Assembly (NCBI GenBank): GCA_000621985.1
Contig: JHWW01000007.1
Coordinates: 118,612 to 182,611 of the forward strand
Direction of reading: 5' to 3'
Source of the DNA: Lachnospiraceae bacterium V9D3004
GTDB lineage: Bacteria; Bacillota; Clostridia; Lachnospirales; Lachnospiraceae
Length of the DNA: 64,000 nucleotides
The notes below the pieces were generated by a model. That model ran no database searches. It saw only the letters and a list, made by a program, of their open reading frames with translations, and was not told where the DNA came from. Of this stretch, positions 21,132 through 29,295 are shown in pieces (the stretch's first letter is position 1; each line of letters begins with the position of its first letter). The position numbers were made by a program, and so were the translations under genes.

Positions 21132-21541
21132 CACTTACCCCGCTCCCTCCTTTTTTTATAAATATGTTTTATTAATATGTGAACAACAGGTTGAAGATAA
21201 GCAGAAAACTTCAAAGAAACAACTCCCAGCAATACTCCCCAGGGATTGATGTATTCCATGTAATAAAATGCAATACATAATGCCATTCCCATTAAAGCCA
21301 TCCTGACAACAGCCTGCCTTCGACCATACTTCTTAGCCGAATCCGGATCCATATCAAGCGCTGCATCTATGGACCGGTACATGTGACCAAGCAACCCTAT
21401 CGCTATGGTGCTTCCAATGATCACACTTACAGGAAACAAAAAAAACTGTCCCGAAGTGATCATTCCAAGAATGCTGATAAGGATAGCCTGAAGGATTATA
21501 GCGATAATCATCTCATAATATGTCCTTCTTCCCTGATTCAT
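21131..21541 (-). CDS. atpI: ATP synthase subunit I (AtpI-like)
   Basis: 136 residues with four hydrophobic segments (IIAIILQAILISILGMI, FPVSVIIGSTIAIGLLG, VRMALMGMALCIAFYYM, GVLLGVVSLKFSAYL). Position and topology match the ATP-synthase-I family, which assists c-ring assembly and possibly divalent-cation uptake. It overlaps atpB and follows atpZ by 18 bases. Confidence 0.85.
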   Translation of the reverse strand: MNQGRRTYYEMIIAIILQAILISILGMITSGQFFLFPVSVIIGSTIAIGLLGHMYRSIDAALDMDPDSAKKYGRRQAVVRMALMGMALCIAFYYMEYINPWGVLLGVVSLKFSAYLQPVVHILIKHIYKKRRERGK

Positions 21542-21559
21542 AACTTCCTCCGGAACACT

Positions 21560-21874
21560 TTATTTGTCTTTATTCCTGTCACGTTCTTCATAAAGCTCTT
21601 TATAATACTTCTGTTCTTCATTCTCTCTCTCAAGGTCCTTTTCATAAAATCTGCGGACCATCATGTAAACACTCCTTACGCCCGCAGCAATACCCAGAAA
21701 CAGAAATATTATAATCATATAACCGGTAGACAGCCATCTGTCCAGTTCATAACCGACAAACAAACACAGACCGATCGGAACCATCATGCTGATCCCGATC
21801 TGAAGTATCATTGATATTCCCCTTGACACTTCGGCAAATTCCGACGAACTGCTTTTCTTTCTGTTATCTGCCAT
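21560..21874 (-). CDS. atpZ: AtpZ/AtpI-family protein
   Basis: 104 residues. Two membrane helices (ISMILQIGISMMVPIGLCLF and GYMIIIFLFLGIAAGVRSVY) are separated by the family motif GYELDRWLSTG. The tail is highly charged. The family lies first in many atp operons and is implicated in F0 assembly and in calcium/magnesium transport with AtpI. Confidence 0.88.
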   Translation of the reverse strand: MADNRKKSSSSEFAEVSRGISMILQIGISMMVPIGLCLFVGYELDRWLSTGYMIIIFLFLGIAAGVRSVYMMVRRFYEKDLERENEEQKYYKELYEERDRNKDK

Positions 21875-21903
21875 CTGTTAACACTTCCCAGTTAATGTTT
21901 ATT

Positions 21904-21932
21904 ATTATAACATAAATTATTTATAAAGTCTA
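21904..21932 (-). promoter_or_regulatory. Probable SigA promoter of the atp operon
   Basis: On the minus strand TAGACT, 17 bases, TATAAT in an AT-rich gap, about 30 bases before the atpZ start. The -10 is perfect; the -35 is weaker. Confidence 0.6.
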
Positions 21933-21941
21933 TATATAAAT

Positions 21942-22736
21942 CTATAACCTTGCCGAAACGTCTGAGCAGGCTTTCATTGCCTCGATAATAGAGCTTCTGA
22001 AACCGCGTTCTTCAAGAACTCTTACGGCTTCTATAGTAGTTCCGGCAGGTGAACATACCATATCTTTCAGTATTGCCGGATGAATATTCTTCTCTGAAAG
22101 AAGTTTGGCTGTTCCATATACTGCCTGTTCAGCAAAACGATAAGCCTGATCTCTCGGCATGCCTTCAAGTACTGCAGCATCCGCCATTGCTTCCACCATC
22201 ATTGCCACATAAGCAGGTGCGCTGCCCGATACGGCAACCACAGCATCCATGAGCTTCTCCGGTACGACTTCCGCCTTACCGAAACTTGACAAAAGACGGC
22301 ATGCGAATTCAAGTTCTGTCGCGGTCACGTTACCGTTACTGCAAACCGCTGTCATTCCGGCGCCAACAAAAGCCGGTGTATTGGGCATTGTTCTGATCAG
22401 TTTGATATCCCTGCCGAACAGTTCTTCAATACGCTTAATGGTCTGACCCGCAACTATGGAGATCACAAGTTTCTGTTCGGATACCACATCCGATATCTCC
22501 GATATAACAGATTCGATCACCTGCGGTTTGACCGCAATAATGATCAGTTCCGACTCAAGCACAAGCTCACTGTTATTGGTAGTTGTATGTATTCCAAGCC
22601 TGTTGGCTGCATAATCAAGAGCATCCCTGATCCTGTCAGAAGCAATTATCTCTTCGGGCTTGTATGTACCTGTGTTAATGAATCCTTCGATAATGGCCTT
22701 TGCCATATTGCCGCAGCCTATCAATCCAACTTTCAC
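21942..22736 (-). CDS. proC: Pyrroline-5-carboxylate reductase
   Basis: 264 residues, normal length. The Rossmann start reads MKVGLIGCGNMAKAIIEGFI. NAD(P)-domain motifs include ELIIIAVKPQVIESV and IRTMPNTPAFVGAGMTAVC. The ProC C-terminal signature DMVCSPAGTTIEAVRVLEE is present. It catalyses the last step of proline synthesis. It lies 20 bases downstream of rpiB. Confidence 0.97.
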   Translation of the reverse strand: MKVGLIGCGNMAKAIIEGFINTGTYKPEEIIASDRIRDALDYAANRLGIHTTTNNSELVLESELIIIAVKPQVIESVISEISDVVSEQKLVISIVAGQTIKRIEELFGRDIKLIRTMPNTPAFVGAGMTAVCSNGNVTATELEFACRLLSSFGKAEVVPEKLMDAVVAVSGSAPAYVAMMVEAMADAAVLEGMPRDQAYRFAEQAVYGTAKLLSEKNIHPAILKDMVCSPAGTTIEAVRVLEERGFRSSIIEAMKACSDVSARL

Positions 22737-22756
22737 TGATTATGTACCTGCCTTTC

Positions 22757-23197
22757 TTAATCCTCTTCCATCTGTCTGATACGGTTGATATGTCTCTCGT
22801 CACCCGAAAATTCAGTGTTAAGAAATGTATCAACTATCTTGATCGCAAGACCCGGGCCCACAACCCTTGCACCCATTGCAACTATATTGGCATCGTTATG
22901 CTCTCTTGTGGCCTGTGCACTGAAGCAGTCATGACAGAGAGCCGCCCTGATCCCCTTGAACTTATTGGCTGTAATGGATATTCCGATTCCCGTGCCGCAG
23001 ATAAGTATTCCCTTATCACATTCTCCCGAAAGGATCGCTTTCGCAACTTTCTTTGCATATACCGGATAATCACAGGAATCCGGAGTATATGTTCCGTAAT
23101 CCTTGTATTCAAGATCATTCTCCTCAAGGTATCCGATTATCTCCTGCTTAAGACCATATCCGCCATGGTCGCTTCCGATAGCTATCATCTGTAACAA
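22757..23197 (-). CDS. rpiB: Ribose-5-phosphate isomerase B
   Basis: 146 residues. The N-terminal IAIGSDHGGYGLKQEI is the RpiB/LacAB signature. The phosphate loop GILICGTGIGISITANKFKG (~65-85) contains the active-site Cys. The conserved AREHNDANIVAMGARV follows. It interconverts ribose and ribulose 5-phosphates. Its position next to a YwlE-type gene and upstream of the atp genes mirrors B. subtilis ywlF. Confidence 0.96.
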   Translation of the reverse strand: MLQMIAIGSDHGGYGLKQEIIGYLEENDLEYKDYGTYTPDSCDYPVYAKKVAKAILSGECDKGILICGTGIGISITANKFKGIRAALCHDCFSAQATREHNDANIVAMGARVVGPGLAIKIVDTFLNTEFSGDERHINRIRQMEED

Positions 23198-23219
23198 TCT
23201 CCCTTCATTATATTAAAAT

Positions 23220-23672
23220 TTAAACTATCTCCAACTTCTTCTTTACTTCTTCAAGAACTCTGAACATATCCTGATAACATGCTTCATATATGTCAAGCTC
23301 CTCACCGTAAGGATCAAGAAGCTCATCATCATTTCCAATGAATTCCTTAAGAGTATATACATTATCTTCGAATCCGTAATCCTCGATTATCTTCAGTTTG
23401 TCGGCAAAAGACATTGTCAGTACGAGCACATCACCCTCAAGATCCTCGGGAACGAGCTGTATAGCCATCTTTTCCTTCGTCTCCATGCCGTGATTATATA
23501 GGATCATCTCGACTTTCTGGTTATACGGTTCCTCAAATAAAACAACAAGTCCTCTCGACATTATCTCAAAGCCCGGTTCATGCCCGCCGTACAGATATCT
23601 GAATATTGTCTCTGCCATGGGACTTCTGCACGAATTGTCATTCCCCACAAATAAAACCTTACTGTATATCAT
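23220..23672 (-). CDS. Low-molecular-weight phosphatase homologue lacking the nucleophilic Cys
   Basis: 150 residues of the LMW protein tyrosine/arginine phosphatase fold (YwlE/ArsC-like). The P-loop should read V-C-x-G-N-x-C-R-S but reads FVGNDNSCRSPMAE, so the first (catalytic) Cys is Gly and the loop Gly is Asp. The second Cys, the Arg and the SPMAE helix remain. The general-acid Asp-Pro (ELLDPYGEE) also remains. It is probably catalytically dead or altered. The genomic place is that of ywlE, between sua5 and rpiB. Confidence 0.88.
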   Translation of the reverse strand: MIYSKVLFVGNDNSCRSPMAETIFRYLYGGHEPGFEIMSRGLVVLFEEPYNQKVEMILYNHGMETKEKMAIQLVPEDLEGDVLVLTMSFADKLKIIEDYGFEDNVYTLKEFIGNDDELLDPYGEELDIYEACYQDMFRVLEEVKKKLEIV

Positions 23673-23753
23673 ATATTCTCCTTCCGGATGTATTCACCTG
23701 TCTGATGTATTAAACGATCGGAGGTGTGTCAACGGTTTCGCTGTCATCACAGC

Positions 23754-23782
23754 ATTATATCACACCATTGTTTTTTTTACAA
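23754..23782 (-). promoter_or_regulatory. SigA-type promoter for phosphatase-rpiB-proC
   Basis: On the minus strand TTGTAA, 17 bases, TATAAT, about 80 bases before the phosphatase start. It sits between sua5 and the phosphatase gene, so the downstream genes need not depend on sua5 transcription. Confidence 0.72.
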
Positions 23783-23818
23783 CTTCTATTGTAATACGCT
23801 CATGATCTCCCATAAATA

Positions 23819-24871
23819 CTACACTCTGACCACTCTGTGTCCGGCCGCCTTATTGAGCCTGTTCATTATCGCTTCACCAAGCCGTCCCCCGTTGAAGCTC
23901 TCCACATATATATGTTCGATCCCGTGTTCATCCATGGATCTGAGTGCCCCGTACAATTCTCTTGCAACCGACAATTCATCATTTCTTGCTCCGAGAGAGA
24001 TAACTGTTCCGCATGAATATCTGTCTTCATTTTCTGTTGTGGTGATAACTCCCGTCACTTCTTTCGGATACCTTCCGAGCATATCATTAATGTAAGATAC
24101 GACATTATCGGGAGTCCCGTCAACGATCGTAAGCTCACCTTTCGGTGCATAATGTCTGTACATCATTCCCGGAGCTTTTGGTCTTATATGTTCATCAGGT
24201 GATGCTGTCAGTGCCGGATCAATATGTACCTCTCCGGTGATATTCTCAAGCATATCGCGGTTAATAAATCCGGGTCTTAATATCGTAGGCACGCCTTCAC
24301 TCAGATCGATTATAGTGGATTCAAGGCCGATATCCACTTTACCACCGTCAATTATCGCATCAATACGGCCGTCAAGATCTTCTATAACATGCTTCGCAGA
24401 AGTGGGACTTGGTCTTCCCGATACATTTGCACTCGGAGCAGCAATAGGAACTCCTGCTGCCAGAATGAACTCTCTCGCAACAGGATGTGACGGCATTCTT
24501 ACAGCAACAGTATCAAGCCCTCCGGTTGTAGCATAAGGTACTGTATCGCTCTTTTTGAAGATCATTGTCAAAGGTCCCGGCCAGAATCTGTCCGCAAGCT
24601 TTACGGCAATATCCGGAATCTCATACACAAGTTGCTTTAGTTCGGACATATCGGCAATATGCGCGATAAGCGGATTATCCGAAGGTCTTCCCTTTGCGGC
24701 ATATATTCTTTCTGAAGCCTTCTCATCGAGCGCATTACCGCCAAGACCGTACACTGTCTCTGTGGGGAATGCCACAAGCCCGCCGCCTCGGATGATATTA
24801 CCGAGCATATCAAGCTCCTTTTGCATCTTACTTATATTATCTTCATTGATCTTTAATATTACGGTTTCCAT
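23819..24871 (-). CDS. sua5: Threonylcarbamoyl-AMP synthase, Sua5 type
   Basis: 350 residues. The YrdC domain (~20-210) has the KxR-type motif AKGRPSDNPLIAHI, TVYGLGGNALDEKAS, GPLTMIFKKSD and APSANVSGRPSPT. The C-terminal Sua5 domain is joined by APGMMYRHYAPKGEL. It makes the precursor for N6-threonylcarbamoyladenosine at position 37 of ANN-reading tRNAs. Its position upstream of the LMW phosphatase homologue and rpiB matches ywlC in Bacillus. Confidence 0.96.
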   Translation of the reverse strand: METVILKINEDNISKMQKELDMLGNIIRGGGLVAFPTETVYGLGGNALDEKASERIYAAKGRPSDNPLIAHIADMSELKQLVYEIPDIAVKLADRFWPGPLTMIFKKSDTVPYATTGGLDTVAVRMPSHPVAREFILAAGVPIAAPSANVSGRPSPTSAKHVIEDLDGRIDAIIDGGKVDIGLESTIIDLSEGVPTILRPGFINRDMLENITGEVHIDPALTASPDEHIRPKAPGMMYRHYAPKGELTIVDGTPDNVVSYINDMLGRYPKEVTGVITTTENEDRYSCGTVISLGARNDELSVARELYGALRSMDEHGIEHIYVESFNGGRLGEAIMNRLNKAAGHRVVRV

Positions 24872-24968
24872 AAAATGTATTCCTTTCGTATACGCGTGTA
24901 CACATCCTTTATGTATCGTTATTATAATTTAACAGGGTCCGAAAAATGCTTCGTTATTTCCCATGAAA

Positions 24969-25000
24969 ATCGAGTAGGGTGGAATTCAACCCTACTCGAT
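24969..25000 (-). terminator. Terminator after the GH18 gene; module C, copy 2
   Basis: ATCGAGTAGGGT and ACCCTACTCGAT flank an 8-base loop. On the minus strand it is followed by TTTTC. The stem is shared with the elements at 14.49 and 29.10 kb. Confidence 0.8.
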
Positions 25001-25006
25001 CTTCGC

Positions 25007-25042
25007 ACCTGCGAACATTCAGCACTCAGTGCTCCATGTTCC
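25007..25042 (-). repeat. Palindromic intergenic module B, copy 1
   Basis: Nested hairpin GAACAT TCA GCAC TCA GTGC TCC ATGTTC preceded by CACCTGC. It is nearly the same as 29141-29177 and related to 63112-63152. It is located between the GH18 stop and the module C terminator. Confidence 0.7.
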
Positions 25043-25069
25043 TCTCTCAGGCAATATATTCATGAATCA

Positions 25070-26785
25070 TCAATTTTCAGAACCGGCAGCATTAATATAA
25101 TTGCTGATGACATTCCATGTTTCCGTATTCTCAAAGCCAAGTTTCCAGAATGCAACATTATTTACTCCGCCGCCTGTGACCGCCTTAAGCTTCTCATCTA
25201 TTGATTTTTCATTCTCAAGCCATATCTTACATGTATCCGGTCCGTCCTTGAATTCAGCATAGAATTGGGAAGTTGCATCATCCCACGTCGCACTCACGCC
25301 ATATTCATTAAGCATATTCTGTGCGCCCTTCATCCCATATGCTTCGGAAGTTGTCTTTTCCTTGCCGCCATCACCGGTACCGATCTTCCATAATCTCGTA
25401 TAGAACGGAAGCGCAATTATAACCTGATCTGCAGGAACGTAATTCTGAATATCGGTTACAGCCTTGTTAACATATGAAAGCGAAGAAACCGAACCTGCTT
25501 CACCGCCGCTGTAATGCTCATCATATGCCATGATCACAACATAATCCGCAACATTACCCTGTTCACTGTAATCATAGTACGATCTGTATTCCATCGGGAC
25601 ATAGTCATCCACGGATAATACAATGCCGTTAGTCCGGCATTTGACGGACAATTCGCGAAGGAACTGTATATAATCCTCTGCAAATTCTGTCTTGATCTTC
25701 TCAAAATCGATATTAATCCCGTCAAGTCCGTACTCTATTGCCATGCTGAGAAGTTTGTTCTCAAGCCTCTCTCTCGATTTTGTAGTGGAAAATACTGTCG
25801 CAAGATCCACTTCCTCATTAAAATCATTACAAAGGCCCCAGACTTCAACACCCGCTTCATGAGCTCTCGCAACATATCTCTCGCTTGCAAGTGAAGATAT
25901 ATTACCATCGTTGTCCTTTATCGAAAACCATGTAGGCGATATCGTATTGACACCTTTGGTTGAATTAAGCAGATCGAGAAGTCCGTTATTGGCTGTCTCG
26001 TTCGTAACCTGATGCCATACCATGCATATGTCATGATCCCTGGTGATATGTGTATATTCCGGCGGAATATAAGACGATTCTCTTGTCTTGTACTCACTCT
26101 CTTCCAGACGGTTGCTCTTAACATATCCTATCACACCGTCTTCAGACAAGACTTTTACAAAACCTCCTCCTATATCCTCGGATGAATCAACCATAACGAC
26201 CGCAGCTCCTACAGCCAGTTCCTCAAGTATCGGACTCTTGATATCAGGTTCGCATCTGAGCGACGCTTCTTTCTCAACCGTAGAGCACAGTTCATTTTCT
26301 CCCCATTCGCATGTGATCAGCATCCTGTTGGGATTTTCATACATCGAATACTCTATATCGGAATAATCTCTGACAAAAGGCATAGCCATATACAGCTCGC
26401 CTTCTATTGTTTTCAGCGGAACATATTCAAGAGTGGTTTTCTTCTTATTAACGGATATTGCTTGCTTATCCGCCGTGATCTTGATGTTCTCTATAGGTGT
26501 AGTATATATGACAACATCTTCATGAGGCGACAGATAGAATCTGCTGTTAAACCTCTGCTTAACGAGCGAATAACGTACATACGGGATACTATCGATGTAG
26601 TATCCTTTATCTTCACTCATTTCGTTCTGAATGATCAGAACAATCTCATCATCAGCAGTATTATAATACTCCGTAAGCGGCATTACTTCTAAGCTCGGAG
26701 AGAATCTGTTGATCAGAATCACCGTTACAAGCCCGATTACAATAACCGCTACAGCTGCTATGATCAGTTTTATCCTTAACTGCAT
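25070..26785 (-). CDS. SH3 / glycoside hydrolase 18 family protein (YaaH/SpoIID-associated type)
   Basis: 571 residues. A single N-terminal membrane anchor (~5-25) is followed by a copper-amine-oxidase-like N domain. An SH3_3 domain lies at ~165-230 (EKEASLRCEPDIKSPILEEL...GYVKSNRLEES). A GH18 TIM barrel runs from ~240 with the catalytic motif YGLDGINIDFEKIKTEF (DxxDxE type), then ADYVVIMAYDEHYSGGEAG and VIIALPFYTRLW. It is likely a cell-wall amino-sugar hydrolase or binding protein acting outside the membrane. A similar architecture is known in germination and envelope proteins of Clostridia. Confidence 0.9.
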   Translation of the reverse strand: MQLRIKLIIAAVAVIVIGLVTVILINRFSPSLEVMPLTEYYNTADDEIVLIIQNEMSEDKGYYIDSIPYVRYSLVKQRFNSRFYLSPHEDVVIYTTPIENIKITADKQAISVNKKKTTLEYVPLKTIEGELYMAMPFVRDYSDIEYSMYENPNRMLITCEWGENELCSTVEKEASLRCEPDIKSPILEELAVGAAVVMVDSSEDIGGGFVKVLSEDGVIGYVKSNRLEESEYKTRESSYIPPEYTHITRDHDICMVWHQVTNETANNGLLDLLNSTKGVNTISPTWFSIKDNDGNISSLASERYVARAHEAGVEVWGLCNDFNEEVDLATVFSTTKSRERLENKLLSMAIEYGLDGINIDFEKIKTEFAEDYIQFLRELSVKCRTNGIVLSVDDYVPMEYRSYYDYSEQGNVADYVVIMAYDEHYSGGEAGSVSSLSYVNKAVTDIQNYVPADQVIIALPFYTRLWKIGTGDGGKEKTTSEAYGMKGAQNMLNEYGVSATWDDATSQFYAEFKDGPDTCKIWLENEKSIDEKLKAVTGGGVNNVAFWKLGFENTETWNVISNYINAAGSEN

Positions 26786-26823
26786 ATTGATTATCCCCCG
26801 TATCTTCAGGACTTATATACAAT

Positions 26824-27135
26824 CTACAGTCCAAGTGCCCCTATAAGTGATGCCTTGTCCATGAAACCTACACTGCTTTCCTTAAGAACTCCGTCTTTGA
26901 ACAATCCTACCATCGGAATACTTGCAACCTTATACCTCTGTGCAAGACCTGCCTCGTCGTCAACATTGACTTTGGCAACAATGATGTCATCCCTCTCCTC
27001 AGCTATTGCATCAATAACATTAGCCATCATCTTGCACGGACCGCACCACGGTGCCCAAAAATCAACTATCACCGGCTTGTCTGCCTTAAGTACCTTCTCA
27101 TCAAAATCTGCTGCAGTTACATTAATAATTTCCAT
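26824..27135 (-). CDS. trxA: Thioredoxin
   Basis: About 103 residues. The active site is VDFWAPWCGPCKMM, and the cis-Pro lies in VASIPMVGLFKDG. The start is the ATG of MEIINVTAAD, 9 bases after AGGAG; an earlier in-frame ATG overlaps the ribosome site. It is a general disulfide reductase, between aspS and the GH18 gene. Confidence 0.96.
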   Translation of the reverse strand: MEIINVTAADFDEKVLKADKPVIVDFWAPWCGPCKMMANVIDAIAEERDDIIVAKVNVDDEAGLAQRYKVASIPMVGLFKDGVLKESSVGFMDKASLIGALGL

Positions 27136-27176
27136 AATACGCATCTCCTTTCAAGCTGTTTCAAGTTGTTATCAGG

Positions 27177-28928
27177 TTAATCCCTGACTTTGATGTGTAC
27201 CTCACGAAGCTGCATCTCCGTTACTTCACCCGGAGCGCCGCACATAAGATCCTGTGCTGTTCCGCTCATCGGGAACGGGATCACCTCGCGGATATTCTCT
27301 TCATTTCTCAAAAGCATTATCATACGGTCAACGCCCGGTGCCATTCCCGCATGAGGCGGTGCTCCGAACTGGAACGCATTGTATAATGCTCCAAACTTCT
27401 GCTTAAGTACATCTTCATCATAACCTGCTATCTCAAATGCCTTGACCATTACTTTCATATCATGGTTTCTAACGGCACCCGATGAAAGCTCAACACCGTT
27501 ACATACAATGTCATACTGGTAAGCCAGTATATCAAGCGGATCCTTGGTATTAAGCGCTTCAAGACCTCCCTGCGGCATAGAGAACGGATTGTGTGTGAAA
27601 CCGATCTTCTTCTCGGTCTCATCGTACTCATACATCGGGAAATCATTGATGTAGCAGAATCTGTATGCGTTCTTCTCAAGAAGGTCAAGCCTTTCTCCAA
27701 GCTCTGTCCTTATCTGTCCGGCATAGAGGTTTGCAGCCTTCTCTTTATCTGCGATAAAGAATATTGTGTCACCGGTTTCAAGACCGGCAAGCTCTTTCAG
27801 TTCATTTTTCATATCATCCGGTATGAATTTATCGATAGGTCCCTTGTATGACATATCTTCGAGTACTTCAAGATATCCGAGTCCGCCCATTCCTATACCC
27901 TGTGCGAACTTAAGCATCTTCTCATGCTGTCCCTTGGAAAGCTTGGCATGAACATTGATGGCACGGACAGTCTTTTTATGGAACGGCTTGAACGTACATC
28001 TCTGGAAGAATTCTGTCACGTCTATTATCTTAAGCGGATTGCGAAGGTCCGGTTTGTCCGTACCGTATTCAAGCATCGCCTGAGCGTAACTGATCACGGG
28101 ATACGGTGCTTTTGTAACTTCATATCCTTCCGGAGCAAACTTCTCGAATACCGCAGTGAGAACTTCTTCACCTACTTTGAATACATCTTCTTCAGTTGCA
28201 AAACTCATCTCAAAATCGAGCTGATAGAATTCGCCCGGTGAACGGTCAGCTCTTGCATCTTCATCTCTGAAGCACGGTGCAATCTGGAAATATTTGTCAA
28301 ATCCTGATACCATAAGCAGCTGTTTGTACTGCTGAGGTGCCTGTGGAAGTGCATAGAACTTACCTTTATATTTTCTTGAAGGAACAATATAATCCCTGGC
28401 GCCCTCAGGTGATGAAGCACATAATATCGGAGTCTGTATCTCCATGAATCCGAGTTCGGTCATCTTCTCACGAAGAAAACTTATAACGTTGGATCTGAAT
28501 ATCATATTGTCCTTAACCTTACGGTTACGAAGATCAAGATAACGATACTTAAGTCTTAAGTCTTCCCTGATCTCCTTTGATGTTGTTATATCAAAAGGAA
28601 GCTGTCCGTATACTTTTCCGAGTATCTCGACACTGTGAGCTTCAAGTTCAATCGTTCCGGTAGGGATCTTCGGATTGTAAGTCTCCTCATCTCTCTTCTG
28701 AATCGGACCTTCGATAGACACACAATCTTCCTTACTGATGCCGTCAAGAAGAGATGTATCTCTCATTACTACCTGCATAACGCCGTACATGTCCCTCAGA
28801 TCTATAAATGAAACTCCTCCGTGATCACGAATATTCTCGACCCATCCTGCGATCTTCATGTCAGATCCTATGTCGCTCTCACTTATCTGATCCATAGTTC
28901 TTGTTCTGTAAGTGGTTCCTAACTCCAT
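27177..28928 (-). CDS. aspS: Aspartyl-tRNA synthetase
   Basis: About 583 residues. The OB-fold anticodon domain starts at residue ~18 (DMKIAGWVENIRDHGGVSFI). Class II motif 2 is FRDEDARADRSPGEFYQLD. The GAD insert runs around ~290-410, and motif 3 is GMAPGVDRMIMLL. The frame stays open 54 codons upstream, but those codons run through a hairpin region. The ATG of MELGTTYRTR has GGGAGG 10 bases in front and fits the family start. The bacterial long form (with GAD domain) is complete. Confidence 0.97.
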   Translation of the reverse strand: MELGTTYRTRTMDQISESDIGSDMKIAGWVENIRDHGGVSFIDLRDMYGVMQVVMRDTSLLDGISKEDCVSIEGPIQKRDEETYNPKIPTGTIELEAHSVEILGKVYGQLPFDITTSKEIREDLRLKYRYLDLRNRKVKDNMIFRSNVISFLREKMTELGFMEIQTPILCASSPEGARDYIVPSRKYKGKFYALPQAPQQYKQLLMVSGFDKYFQIAPCFRDEDARADRSPGEFYQLDFEMSFATEEDVFKVGEEVLTAVFEKFAPEGYEVTKAPYPVISYAQAMLEYGTDKPDLRNPLKIIDVTEFFQRCTFKPFHKKTVRAINVHAKLSKGQHEKMLKFAQGIGMGGLGYLEVLEDMSYKGPIDKFIPDDMKNELKELAGLETGDTIFFIADKEKAANLYAGQIRTELGERLDLLEKNAYRFCYINDFPMYEYDETEKKIGFTHNPFSMPQGGLEALNTKDPLDILAYQYDIVCNGVELSSGAVRNHDMKVMVKAFEIAGYDEDVLKQKFGALYNAFQFGAPPHAGMAPGVDRMIMLLRNEENIREVIPFPMSGTAQDLMCGAPGEVTEMQLREVHIKVRD

Positions 28929-28972
28929 TTTCTTAATTCCTCCCGGTCTCTTACCATCAATTAATAAACAAA

Positions 28973-28993
28973 GAGTTTCGCTTTGCGAAACTC
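28973..28993 (-). terminator. Terminator or attenuator directly upstream of aspS
   Basis: GAGTTTCG, loop of 5, CGAAACTC; on the minus strand it is followed by TTTGTTTATT. It lies 45 bases before the aspS start with no gene in between, so it ends either a leader or a small RNA. Confidence 0.6.
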
Positions 28994-29102
28994 TCCGCGT
29001 CGAGCGCGGTTGCCGCAGGCAACATTTTCCTTGCGCGCGAGTACGCATCCTTAGCGGAGCGTTTTTTGTAGCACAGGAAATGCATCGCAATTTCCTATGC
29101 TA

Positions 29103-29136
29103 ATCGAGTAGGGCGGACTTCATCGCCCTACTCGAT
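29103..29136 (-). repeat. Module C, copy 3
   Basis: ATCGAGTAGGGCG and CGCCCTACTCGAT flank an 8-base loop, a 13-base perfect stem. Compared with copies 1 and 2 the inner pair changes on both arms (A/T, T/A, CG/CG), so pairing is conserved. On the plus strand it is followed by TTTTA. Confidence 0.75.
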
Positions 29137-29140
29137 TTTA

Positions 29141-29177
29141 GCACCTGCGAACATTCCGCACTTCGTGCTCCATGTTC
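29141..29177 (-). repeat. Module B, copy 2
   Basis: GAACAT TCC GCAC TTC GTGC TCC ATGTTC, preceded by GCACCTGC as in copy 1. Confidence 0.7.
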
Positions 29178-29240
29178 TTACACCCGGCAAATGTGTGCTC
29201 ATGCAAGCATGGCACACGCTTGCCGGGTTGGTGTTACAAA
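29172..29240 (-). repeat. Module A, copy 2
   Basis: CCCGGCAA / TTGCCGGG outer arms, GTGTGC / GCACAC middle arms and CATGC AA GCATG at the tip form one long nested hairpin of about 55 bases. TTGTAACACCAA follows the terminator T-run on the minus strand and is shared with copy 3 as TTGTAGCACCAA. Confidence 0.75.
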
Positions 29241-29264
29241 AAATCGTCCTTGTCGCAAGGACGA
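29238..29264 (-). terminator. Terminator of the ABC exporter operon
   Basis: TCGTCCTTG, CGA, CAAGGACGA followed on the minus strand by TTTTTTG. It lies 31 bases past the permease stop. Confidence 0.85.
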
Positions 29265-29295
29265 ACAGTTCGATACTTAAACAGTTACGATTATA

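Larger units (their letters stand above)
28929..29295 (-). other. Hairpin-packed intergenic region upstream of aspS
   Basis: No protein gene is seen. From the distal (29295) side it holds a terminator, module A, module B, module C, a hairpin TAGCA...TGCTA around 29068-29102, GC-rich pairs around GTTGCC GCA GGCAAC, and finally GAGTTTCG CAAAG CGAAACTC with a T-rich tail 45 bases before aspS. No T-box sequence is present. It could be a stack of mobile palindromic repeats, a non-coding RNA or an aspS attenuator. Confidence 0.6.

Noticed and set aside
28929..29100. T-box leader before aspS
   Set aside because: The T-box sequence (AGGGTGGNACCGCG) and specifier layout are absent.
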